Positions 1-7,154 of a DNA stretch of 64,000 bases are shown one piece after another. The stretch covers positions 1-64,000 of the forward strand of contig JAZKEQ010000036.1 of NCBI GenBank assembly GCA_040386935.1, read 5' to 3'. Position 1 is the stretch's first letter, and each line of letters starts with the position of its first letter. This DNA is from JABMMZ01 sp040386935 (GTDB lineage: Bacteria; Bacteroidota; Bacteroidia; NS11-12g; UBA955). Below the pieces are notes generated by a model. That model was not told where the DNA came from, did not search any database, and saw only the letters and a program-made list of their open reading frames with translations. The translations under genes were made by a program, and so were the position numbers.

Positions 1-154
1 CTTCTATCATCATAAACTACCGCAAAGGTAATGCTTTTGAAATATATTGTGTATGACTGTGAATGCAAAGCTGAGTTGGTAGATATTCAAATGAATGATA
101 GCAGGGCCTGACTGCTTGTAGAAACTGAATATTAGCCCTATCTTTGTTAGCGAA
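1..154. other. left-edge intergenic region
   Basis: No convincing gene lies wholly here. It contains a forward promoter for the cyclophilin gene (139-146). On the minus strand a TACCTTTG box (positions 30 to 23) lies about 10 bases before an ATG at 13-11. This suggests a divergent gene running off the left edge, but only four codons are visible, so I do not annotate it. Confidence 0.4.
139..146 (+). promoter_or_regulatory. Bacteroidota-type promoter for the HEAT-cyclophilin gene
   Basis: TATCTTTG matches the Bacteroidota -7 consensus TAnnTTTG exactly. A TTG at 116-118 sits 20 bases upstream, where the -33 element is expected. Predicted transcription start falls within a few bases of the GTG start at 155, so the message is probably leaderless or nearly so. 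Confidence 0.6.
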
Positions 155-1717
155 GTGAGGGATTTAAAAAAACACAATTTAGGCAAGCTGTTTCTTTTGC
201 TGTTATTAGCATTGCCTTTTGCAGCCAGTGCTCAGAATATCTGGATTAATAATGAGTATCAGAAAATTTATGATTGGCAGGATAGAAGGAATACTGCTGA
301 GCTGAAAAAATATTTTACGAGCAAGGATCCCAAAAGCAGAGAATTGGCAGTGCTTGCCTTTGCATCCATTCAAGATACAGGAATGACCAACGATTTGTTG
401 AAAGTGCTGTATCAGGATAAAAGCAGCAATGTTAGATTGGTGGCCATACACAGTTTAGGTCAGCTGAGAAATACAAAACTTTGCAAACAATTAATCGCTT
501 TTTATGCAATTGAAAAGAACAGTGATAACAAGGCCACATTGTTGGAAGCCATTGGCAAATGCGCTGATTCAAGTGCTATTGCATTTTACGAAGCAGTTGA
601 TATTGAGAGTAAAGAAATAGAGCAGGCAAAAACACTGGCTCTTTTTTACAGCCGAGGTGTTTATTTTGCGGCAAGAAAAGGCTTTGTCAATGAAACAATT
701 AAAAGCAGGATGGATGGGTTTCAAAAAAACTATCCGCAAATTGATTTTATCGCATTTGTCAATACAAAAATTAAAAGTGGGCAGAATAATATTGCTCCAA
801 CTCGGTTTTCAAAGCCTTTTAAACCGGATATAGATAGTGCATTGTGTATGGATACTTTGAAAATGATAATGAGTCCATATGATAAAGTTAAATTCCTCGA
901 GAAATACGAATACTTCACCCCATCATCTGTATGGTATCATTTGGCGTTTTCAAAAAATCAGAATTTTGTATCATCCTATGCGCTTGAGCAATACTTGAAA
1001 AGTGAGGGATTTGATACAGCTGCTTTATATACTTGTTTCAGTAGCGGCAATTTAGCATTCATTGCCATGGCTGCTGAAAAAATACGAAAAGACAGTTTGT
1101 GGAAAGATCATAAAAACTACCGTATCGCATTTCTGAATAAGGTAAAAAAATTACTGATGATGCCGGGTGAATTTGAAGCATTTGTGGAATTAGAAAAAAC
1201 AATATGCTATTTACAAGGCACAGTATGGCAATACAAAGCACCGGCTTATAACCATAAAATTTTATGGCATTATGTAGAAGGTTTGAAAGAATTTGAGAAA
1301 GTAAAGATTACCACCACAAAAGGAACCATGATCATGACATGCACAGTGAATGACGCACCGGCATCGGTTGCTAATTTTCTTGAATTGGTGGATAGTGGCT
1401 ATTATAATGGCAAATATTTTCACCGCATGGTGCCCGATTTTGTAGTGCAAGGCGGCTGTCCGCGAGGTGATGGTTGGGGTGCAGAAAACTGGACCCAAAG
1501 AAGTGAATTAGGACTTAATTATATTTATCGACAAGGGTCAGTAGGGTTGGCGTCAGCAGGAAAAGACTCAGAAGGCGTACAGTTTTTTATTACACATGGA
1601 TTTACGCCACAATTAGATGGCCGATACACAATTTTTGGAGAAATTACAGAAGGCCTCGAAATTATCAATCTGCTGCAAATAGGCGATCAGATAATTTCAA
1701 TAGAACGCATCAAATAA
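155..1717 (+). CDS. exported HEAT-repeat / cyclophilin peptidyl-prolyl isomerase
   Basis: A 520-residue protein that starts with GTG directly behind a promoter box. Residues 1-27 are a clear signal peptide ending ASAQ. Residues about 45-150 form HEAT-like helical repeats, a protein-binding scaffold. The last ~135 residues are a cyclophilin domain with FHRMVPDFVVQGG, QFFITHG and LDGRYTIFGEI, so the arginine, phenylalanine and glutamine of the isomerase site are present. It probably catalyses proline cis-trans isomerisation during folding of exported proteins. The middle (150-380) is unassigned. Only 9 bases separate it from paaD, so the two are probably co-transcribed, although no functional link is known. 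The cyclophilin call is firm; the HEAT assignment is by eye. Confidence 0.88.
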   Translation: MRDLKKHNLGKLFLLLLLALPFAASAQNIWINNEYQKIYDWQDRRNTAELKKYFTSKDPKSRELAVLAFASIQDTGMTNDLLKVLYQDKSSNVRLVAIHSLGQLRNTKLCKQLIAFYAIEKNSDNKATLLEAIGKCADSSAIAFYEAVDIESKEIEQAKTLALFYSRGVYFAARKGFVNETIKSRMDGFQKNYPQIDFIAFVNTKIKSGQNNIAPTRFSKPFKPDIDSALCMDTLKMIMSPYDKVKFLEKYEYFTPSSVWYHLAFSKNQNFVSSYALEQYLKSEGFDTAALYTCFSSGNLAFIAMAAEKIRKDSLWKDHKNYRIAFLNKVKKLLMMPGEFEAFVELEKTICYLQGTVWQYKAPAYNHKILWHYVEGLKEFEKVKITTTKGTMIMTCTVNDAPASVANFLELVDSGYYNGKYFHRMVPDFVVQGGCPRGDGWGAENWTQRSELGLNYIYRQGSVGLASAGKDSEGVQFFITHGFTPQLDGRYTIFGEITEGLEIINLLQIGDQIISIERIK

Positions 1718-1726
1718 GCTCCCTTT

Positions 1727-2212
1727 ATGAAATACACAATAGAAGAGATTTGGGAATTGCTAGAACAGGTGACCGACCCCGAGGTGCCCGTATTGTCGGT
1801 TGTTGACCTGGGTGTAATACGAAGAGTGGAAATTGTGAATGATCAATTAGAGATAGATATTACTCCCACTTATAGCGGTTGTCCGGCCATGAATGTGATA
1901 GAAACAGATATCAGAATTTTGATGAGCAGCTATGAAGTGCCGGTTATAATAAGACTGGTATTGCACCCTGCCTGGACCACTGATTGGATGAGTGAAAAAG
2001 GGAAAGAGAAGTTGAAAGCTTATGGTATAGCACCACCTCAATATCAGCCTAAAAATGATGAATTGTTCAGCACAGCAGAAGGGATTATTTGTCCTCAGTG
2101 CAACAGCACCAATACCACATTAATCAGTAATTTTGGGAGTACAGCCTGCAAGGCTTTATACAAGTGCAACGATTGTCTGGAGCCTTTCGACTATTTTAAA
2201 TGTCACCAATAG
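1727..2212 (+). CDS. paaD: PaaD-like protein (phenylacetyl-CoA epoxidase assembly factor, MIP18 family)
   Basis: A 161-residue protein with the MIP18/DUF59 fold: DPEVPVLSVVDLG near residue 17, TPTYSGCPA near 46 and PAWTTDWMSEKG near 82. A C-terminal zinc-ribbon-like part follows, with CPQC near 112 and FGSTACKALYKC plus a further CxxC-like pair at the end. This combination is diagnostic of PaaD, which in known systems helps mature the di-iron PaaABCE phenylacetyl-CoA epoxidase. None of paaA, B, C or E is in the window. Here the gene follows a cyclophilin and converges on accC 16 bases away. It may be an orphan paaD serving enzymes encoded elsewhere, or a general iron-sulfur assembly helper. 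Confidence 0.85.
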   Translation: MKYTIEEIWELLEQVTDPEVPVLSVVDLGVIRRVEIVNDQLEIDITPTYSGCPAMNVIETDIRILMSSYEVPVIIRLVLHPAWTTDWMSEKGKEKLKAYGIAPPQYQPKNDELFSTAEGIICPQCNSTNTTLISNFGSTACKALYKCNDCLEPFDYFKCHQ

Positions 2213-2228
2213 TTGGTACCACTTTAAA

Positions 2229-3731
2229 TTATCTCAGCGTTCTTCTTTTCTTATACCAATCCGAACTTTCTGAAGTACTTGCTGCATTTGGTTGAGAAAT
2301 GCTTTTTTGATTTTCAAAAAGATAAGTAGCAGCCAATGCCAGCACCTCAGTCAGATTCTCGTTTGTGTCGTTGGCAAGGTATTCAGGTTTAAAATAATTA
2401 TCAATGAATTTGGTGTCGAAATTACCTTTGATGAAATGTTCATTTTCCATTACCCAATGGCCAAATTGGAGTGTATTTGCCACACCGGCAATGCGGTATT
2501 CGCTAATGGCGCGTTTCATTTTTTCAATAGCATTTTCTCGGGTATCCGACCATACAATTAATTTAGCAATCATATTGTCGTAATAGATGGGAATCTCCAT
2601 GCCTTCTTCCATACAATCATCAACGCGTATACCGGGACCCTGTGGTACTGTGTAGGTAATCAATTTACCGATATCCGGTAAAAAATTATTGGTTGGATCC
2701 TCAGCACATATTCTCAATTCAAGGGCGTGGCCATTGATGTGTAAATCTTCTTGTGTAAAGCTAAGTGGATGTCCTTCAGCTACTCGTATTTGCTCTTTTA
2801 CCAAATCAAGGCCGGTGATAAGTTCAGTAACAGGGTGTTCAACCTGCAAACGGGTATTCATTTCGAGAAAATAGAAATTCAATTTTTCATCGAGTAGAAA
2901 TTCCACTGTACCGGCACCGCTGTAGTTAGCGGCTTTGGCAACATTTACAGCAGCTTCTCCCATTTGTTTTCTGAGCTCGGGGGTTAATACAGCACTAGGC
3001 GCTTCTTCTACCAGTTTTTGGTGTCTGCGTTGAATACTGCAATCTCTTTCAAATAAATAACAAACATTACCATGATTATCGGCCATTAATTGTATTTCGA
3101 TGTGTCGGGGAGCGGCTACATATTTTTCAATGAATACGCTATCATCGCCAAAAGCACTCAATGCCTCGCTTTGGGCAAGGTGCATATTGCTTTCGAATTC
3201 ATCGACATTATTGACGATACGCATACCTTTTCCGCCACCACCTGCACTGGCTTTTATCAATACCGGAAAACCTATTTCTGAGGCAATTATTTTTGCTGCA
3301 TCTATATCAGTAATGGCTTCTTTTAAACCCGGAACAAGGGGTACGCCAAATTTTTCAACGGCTTGTTTACTGGCAATTTTACTGCCCATTAAATCCATAC
3401 TGGCAGCACTTGGGCCAACGAAAATGATATTGGCAGCAGCTAGCTTTAAGGCAAATTCAGAACGCTCACTGAGAAATCCGTAACCCGGATGAACGGCATC
3501 AACACCATTGGCTTTACAAATATCTACAATTTTATCACCCAACAAATAACTTTCTCTACTTGGTGGTGGACCTAAATAATACGCTTCGTCAGCATATCTC
3601 ACATGCAGTGCATTGCGATCTGCATCGCTATATACAGCAACAGTTTTAATGCCTATTTCGCGGCAGGTGCGCATCACTCTGATGGCGATTTCACCTCTGT
3701 TGGCTACAAGTAATTTTGAAATTTTTTTCAT
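2229..3731 (-). CDS. accC: biotin carboxylase subunit of an acyl-CoA (acetyl/propionyl-CoA) carboxylase
   Basis: An ATP-grasp biotin carboxylase of 500 residues. It begins MKKISKLLVANRGEIAIRV, the usual N terminus of the family. The glycine-rich ATP loop KASAGGGGKGMRIV lies near residue 160 and the EMNTRLQVEHPVTE signature near 290. It carboxylates biotin on a carrier protein using ATP and bicarbonate, supplying malonyl- or methylmalonyl-CoA. The frame is open up to 3854, but I take the ATG at 3731 because the homologous N terminus starts there and a TAGGTTTG promoter box lies just upstream. It is ~50 residues longer than E. coli AccC, as is common for propionyl-CoA-carboxylase alpha-like versions. 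No carrier or carboxyltransferase gene is adjacent, so the substrate is undecided. Confidence 0.92.
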   Translation of the reverse strand: MKKISKLLVANRGEIAIRVMRTCREIGIKTVAVYSDADRNALHVRYADEAYYLGPPPSRESYLLGDKIVDICKANGVDAVHPGYGFLSERSEFALKLAAANIIFVGPSAASMDLMGSKIASKQAVEKFGVPLVPGLKEAITDIDAAKIIASEIGFPVLIKASAGGGGKGMRIVNNVDEFESNMHLAQSEALSAFGDDSVFIEKYVAAPRHIEIQLMADNHGNVCYLFERDCSIQRRHQKLVEEAPSAVLTPELRKQMGEAAVNVAKAANYSGAGTVEFLLDEKLNFYFLEMNTRLQVEHPVTELITGLDLVKEQIRVAEGHPLSFTQEDLHINGHALELRICAEDPTNNFLPDIGKLITYTVPQGPGIRVDDCMEEGMEIPIYYDNMIAKLIVWSDTRENAIEKMKRAISEYRIAGVANTLQFGHWVMENEHFIKGNFDTKFIDNYFKPEYLANDTNENLTEVLALAATYLFENQKSISQPNAASTSESSDWYKKRRTLR

Positions 3732-3757
3732 CCTGAAATTCTCTGTAAAATCAATCG

Positions 3758-3765
3758 CAAACCTA
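3758..3765 (-). promoter_or_regulatory. promoter -7 box for accC
   Basis: On the minus strand this reads TAGGTTTG, an exact TAnnTTTG match. It is 26 bases upstream of the ATG at 3731, which supports that start over the longer open frame. No good -33 TTTG is seen at the ideal distance. Confidence 0.5.
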
Positions 3766-3841
3766 TGCAAAAAAATGCTGATATTGTATTTCAAAGCATC
3801 GGCAACTATTAAAAAAATGCTTTTTCTCAAAAAAAAAGAAT

Positions 3842-3849
3842 TATTTTCG
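3842..3849 (+). promoter_or_regulatory. possible promoter box for the ompH genes
   Basis: TATTTTCG differs from TAnnTTTG at one base and is followed by GC, as in other boxes here. The same octamer occurs 31 bases before the DUF2723 gene. It is ~60 bases upstream of the first ompH start. Confidence 0.35.
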
Positions 3850-3909
3850 CACACTTATAACATTTTTGGCACGTAATTCGTTTAACCCTAATAAATATAC
3901 AATTCAACC

Positions 3910-4467
3910 ATGAAACTCAGATTATTTTTATTTGCTTTACTGCTATCATCCGGAGTGATGACCGGCTTTGCTCAAAAATTTGGTTACGTTGATACAGACT
4001 ATATTCTGGGTCAAATGACAGAATACCGCGGTGCTCAGAAACAGTTAAACGAAATTTCGCAGAAATGGGAAACAGAATTGAAAGTGATGAAAGATGAAGT
4101 GGATAAGATGTATAAGGATTACAAAGCAGAAGAAATTTTGTTGAGTGCCGTGCAAAAGAAAGAAAGAGAAGATGCGATTGTTGCCAAAGAAGATGCAATG
4201 AAAAAATTTGAACAGGAAAAGTTTGGTGTAAATGGCGAGTTATTTAAAAAACGTCAGGAACTCATTAAACCTATTCAGGACAAAGTATTTGCAGCCGTAC
4301 AAAAAGTTGCCAAAGACAATAATCTCGACTTTATCTTTGATAAATCAGCTAACATGAACATATTGTTCAGCAATCCCAAATTCGATAGAAGTGATGATGT
4401 GCTGGATGTACTGGGTGTTACACCTATTGAAATAAAAAATGAAGCACCCGAAATTAAAAAAGATTAA
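3910..4467 (+). CDS. OmpH/Skp-family periplasmic chaperone (first copy)
   Basis: A 185-residue protein with a signal peptide (about 1-21, ending TGFAQ) and the OmpH start KFGYVDTDYILGQM. A long charged coiled coil covers residues about 40-125, and the DFIFDKS-type strand that closes the Skp body lies near 140. Skp/OmpH proteins are trimeric jellyfish-shaped holdases that carry unfolded outer-membrane proteins across the periplasm. A second copy follows 20 bases on, then murI. In many Bacteroidota the ompH pair follows bamA; here the upstream neighbour is accC on the opposite strand, so that linkage is absent. Confidence 0.9.
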   Translation: MKLRLFLFALLLSSGVMTGFAQKFGYVDTDYILGQMTEYRGAQKQLNEISQKWETELKVMKDEVDKMYKDYKAEEILLSAVQKKEREDAIVAKEDAMKKFEQEKFGVNGELFKKRQELIKPIQDKVFAAVQKVAKDNNLDFIFDKSANMNILFSNPKFDRSDDVLDVLGVTPIEIKNEAPEIKKD

Positions 4468-4487
4468 TAACAAATAATAAATTAGAA

Positions 4488-5057
4488 ATGAAAAAATCAA
4501 TCATTGTATTGGCAGTAATGCTAAGTGTTTTTGTCCCAAATGTTTTAAAAGCTCAAAAAGTAGGGCATGTTAATTTCCAGGAAATTATTTTACTGATGCC
4601 GGAATATAAACTAGCTGCTACAGAATATGACGTTTATCAGTTGTCTCTTGAAGATGAGTTAAAAGCAGTTGAAAATATGATTCTGGAAGTACAAAAAAAT
4701 TACGCCATCGAATCTAAAAAGCCTCAGCCTAACAAAACCAAATTAAAAATTTACGAAACCCAGAATGAGTCTTATCAGCAACAATACCAAATGATGCAAC
4801 AATCAAGTCAGGACAGCTTAAAAGCTAAAATGGCTGAATTGGTAGCACCAATCCGTAAGAAAGTTGAAGAAGCAGTTGCAGCCATAGCAAAAGAAAAAGG
4901 GTATTCACATATCATTGACAACAGTTATGGGGCATTAATTTATGCTGACGAGGCTGATAATATTGACGAAGCTGTAAAAGCAAAGTTGAACATCAAGGAA
5001 AAACCTGCTGCTAATCCGGGTGCAGGTAAACCACAAACACCGGTATCACCAAGATAA
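4488..5057 (+). CDS. OmpH/Skp-family periplasmic chaperone (second copy)
   Basis: A 189-residue OmpH protein. It has a signal peptide (about 1-22, ending LKAQ), KVGHVNFQEIILLMPEY at the body strand, a central coiled coil rich in Q, K and E (about 45-125) and a closing strand SHIIDNSYG near 145. The tail of about 25 residues is rich in proline and glycine. It has diverged strongly from the upstream copy, so this is an old tandem duplication. It probably acts as a periplasmic holdase for outer-membrane proteins, perhaps with different clients. The next gene starts almost at its stop codon. Confidence 0.88.
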   Translation: MKKSIIVLAVMLSVFVPNVLKAQKVGHVNFQEIILLMPEYKLAATEYDVYQLSLEDELKAVENMILEVQKNYAIESKKPQPNKTKLKIYETQNESYQQQYQMMQQSSQDSLKAKMAELVAPIRKKVEEAVAAIAKEKGYSHIIDNSYGALIYADEADNIDEAVKAKLNIKEKPAANPGAGKPQTPVSPR

Positions 5058-5058
5058 A

Positions 5059-5892
5059 TTGGCGCATAAAAGTCACTTTTCACCTCAGTCACAACACCCC
5101 ATCGGAATCTTTGATTCGGGGGTTGGAGGATTGACAGTGGCCAAGGCTATCACCGAATTACTCCCCAATGAAAACATTGTGTACTTCGGTGATACTGCCC
5201 ATATGCCGTATGGCGAAAAATCACCGCATGCCATTAAATCCTATGCGGAAAAAATCACTGAATTTCTTATCAACCATCCGTGTAAACTGATTGTGATTGC
5301 TTGTAATTCGGCATCAGTTACAGCATTTAAACAGGTGCAAAAGGCATTGCCTGATAAGAGTTTTGTAATCAATGTCATCGATCCGGTTGTCAATCATTTG
5401 GTGGCAGAAGACAAACATTCAGTCATCGGTTTAATAGGCACAAAGCGAACTGTAAGCAGTGCGGTATACAAGAAAAAATTTGAAAAGGCCAATCCTGAGA
5501 TTACATTGAAATCGTTAGCAACACCTCTGCTAGCACCAATGATAGAAGAAGGCTTTTTCAACAATAAAATTAGTAAAACCATTGTTCACTCATATTTGAG
5601 CAATCCCCATCTAACCAATATTGATGCCATTATACTGGCATGTACCCATTATCCTTTGATCATGTCTGAAATCAGTTCGTTTTACAAGGGTAAAATTGAT
5701 ATCATCAATTCTGCAGAAATTGTATCCCTGGCAGTACGTCAGTTTTTAGGTCAGCAGCAATTGCTGAACACTAGTAATAAGCAACCAAAGCATCAGTTTT
5801 TTGTTTCGGATTATACAGAATCTTTCGAGCAAACTGCCAAAATATTCTTTGGAATCAAGCTACAACTGAAGGAAAAAAACCTTTGGAAGTAA
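5059..5892 (+). CDS. murI: glutamate racemase
   Basis: Converts L- to D-glutamate for peptidoglycan. GIFDSGVGGLTVAKAI lies near the N terminus. The two catalytic cysteines are Cys82 in ACNSAS and Cys195 in ACTHYP, counted from the TTG at 5059, and FGDTAHMPYG is also present. No ATG lies in frame before the conserved core. The choices are GTG at 5020, which overlaps ompH by 38 bases, or TTG at 5059, immediately after the ompH stop. I prefer TTG (277 residues) because it gives a typical short N terminus and tight translational coupling. It is the last gene of the ompH-ompH-murI run. Confidence 0.93.
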   Translation: MAHKSHFSPQSQHPIGIFDSGVGGLTVAKAITELLPNENIVYFGDTAHMPYGEKSPHAIKSYAEKITEFLINHPCKLIVIACNSASVTAFKQVQKALPDKSFVINVIDPVVNHLVAEDKHSVIGLIGTKRTVSSAVYKKKFEKANPEITLKSLATPLLAPMIEEGFFNNKISKTIVHSYLSNPHLTNIDAIILACTHYPLIMSEISSFYKGKIDIINSAEIVSLAVRQFLGQQQLLNTSNKQPKHQFFVSDYTESFEQTAKIFFGIKLQLKEKNLWK

Positions 5893-6113
5893 AAAAATAA
5901 CCATTTAAAAATCAACTTTTTAACTTTCAGGGCCTAGGCTTTGCAGCGTTTTGCATGTCCCATTTGTCAAATGAAATGAAAGCTATTGAAATGTTTAATC
6001 TGTTTACAAATGTTAAGTGTGTGTTTACAACTGTCATTTCAGGGTGGGCAAATTGTATTCTTTTTTCGATCAACGTGTTGTTTATTTGCTCAAGTTTAAG
6101 TGCCCACCCCCAA
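5893..6113 (+). promoter_or_regulatory. 221-base leader region with G-rich inverted repeat
   Basis: This gap lies between murI and the dehydrogenase. It is open in the dehydrogenase frame from 5955, but the predicted peptide there resembles nothing in the family. It holds CATTTG-T-CAAATG at 5961-5973. It also holds a long-range inverted repeat: GGGTGGGCA at 6042-6050 pairs with TGCCCACCC at 6101-6109, which ends a few bases before the ATG at 6114. Folded in RNA, the second arm would cover the translation start region. No known riboswitch was recognised. Confidence 0.35.
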
Positions 6114-7073
6114 ATGACGTCTACAGTAGCTTCAGGTACCATTATTATTGATGATTTTCATCAGGTGTTACTGGATCAGTTACAAGCAGCAAATATTCCT
6201 TTCGATTATCAACCTAATATTACTGAAAAAGAAGCTTTAGCAGTAATAAATCGTTACGAAACAGTCATTTGCAGAAGCAAAATTAATTTTACTGCAGATG
6301 TTCTCAATAATTTACCCAATTTAAAATGCATCGCCAGAGGTGGTGCAGGCATGGATAATATTGACGAGGTAAAAGCCAATAGCATGGGAATTACACTAAT
6401 CAATGCACCCGAAGGTAACCGAGATGCTGTTGCAGAGCATGCGATAGGGATGATTTTAGCGTTGAGCAACAATATTGCAAAAGGCAATTCTGAGGTTAAA
6501 AATAAGATTTGGGAGCGCGAAGCCAACAGAGGCTTTGAAATAGGAGGGAAGACCATTGGCATTATAGGATTTGGCAATACCGGCAAGGCCTTAGCTGCTA
6601 AATTAGCAGGTTTTGGCTGCCGCCTTATCGCCTATGATATGTATTCACCATCCGAAAACCCAATGGTTGAAGCAGTTGAATTGAAAGAACTGCTGACAGC
6701 AGCCGATATCATCAGTTTGCATGTGCCATTGACTGATGAAACTAAATACATGGTCAATCAGGATTTTATTGCGGAATGCAAGCCCGCTTTTACGCTTATT
6801 AACACCTCACGAGGTGCTGTAGTGGAGAACAAAGCTGTGCTAAATGCACTTGAAGAAGGTAAAATGAGTGCCTTTGGAGCTGATGTTCTGGAGAACGAAA
6901 AGTTTGCAAAATACAGCCCCGAAGAGATGGTGATTTTTGAAGCATTGGCCTCAAAATCACAAGTGTTGCTAACGCCTCATGTAGCAGGCTGGACAAAAGA
7001 AAGTTATTGGAAGATCAGCGAAATTATCGCCAATAGAGTTATCAGCTTTACGACTAAATTAAAAAAATATTAG
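6114..7073 (+). CDS. D-2-hydroxyacid dehydrogenase, probably D-3-phosphoglycerate dehydrogenase
   Basis: A 319-residue NAD-dependent dehydrogenase without an ACT domain. The Rossmann loop GIIGFGNTG lies near residue 142, the conserved SRG (substrate and catalytic arginine) near 230, and the catalytic histidine in TPHVAGWT near 290. GGAGMDNID near 78 is typical of SerA-like members. Phosphoglycerate dehydrogenase would feed serine synthesis, but other 2-hydroxyacid substrates cannot be excluded, and serC and serB are not nearby. The frame is open from 5955, but the first 53 codons give a hydrophobic non-homologous stretch. The ATG at 6114 starts where family homology starts. Confidence 0.82.
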   Translation: MTSTVASGTIIIDDFHQVLLDQLQAANIPFDYQPNITEKEALAVINRYETVICRSKINFTADVLNNLPNLKCIARGGAGMDNIDEVKANSMGITLINAPEGNRDAVAEHAIGMILALSNNIAKGNSEVKNKIWEREANRGFEIGGKTIGIIGFGNTGKALAAKLAGFGCRLIAYDMYSPSENPMVEAVELKELLTAADIISLHVPLTDETKYMVNQDFIAECKPAFTLINTSRGAVVENKAVLNALEEGKMSAFGADVLENEKFAKYSPEEMVIFEALASKSQVLLTPHVAGWTKESYWKISEIIANRVISFTTKLKKY

Positions 7074-7139
7074 ATGAAAGTTGATAGTTCAAAAAAAATA
7101 GATGAAATTGCTGCACTTTTTCAAAAAGGAAAAAAATAA
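7074..7139 (+). CDS. possible 21-residue small ORF
   Basis: ATG directly abuts the stop of the dehydrogenase, and the frame runs 21 codons to TAA, 15 bases before the receptor gene. The peptide is lysine-rich and amphipathic (MKVDSSKKIDEIAALFQKGK, then K). The position favours translation by re-initiation. It resembles nothing I know and could be chance or the relic of a longer gene. Confidence 0.25.
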   Translation: MKVDSSKKIDEIAALFQKGKK

Positions 7140-7154
7140 GAAATATATACTGTT

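Noticed and set aside
3732..3854. 41-residue N-terminal extension of the biotin carboxylase frame
   Set aside because: No family resemblance, and the promoter box at 3758-3765 lies inside it.
5955..6113. 53-codon extension of the dehydrogenase frame, hydrophobic like a signal peptide
   Set aside because: The enzyme family is cytosolic and homology starts at the ATG at 6114; the stretch looks like untranslated leader.
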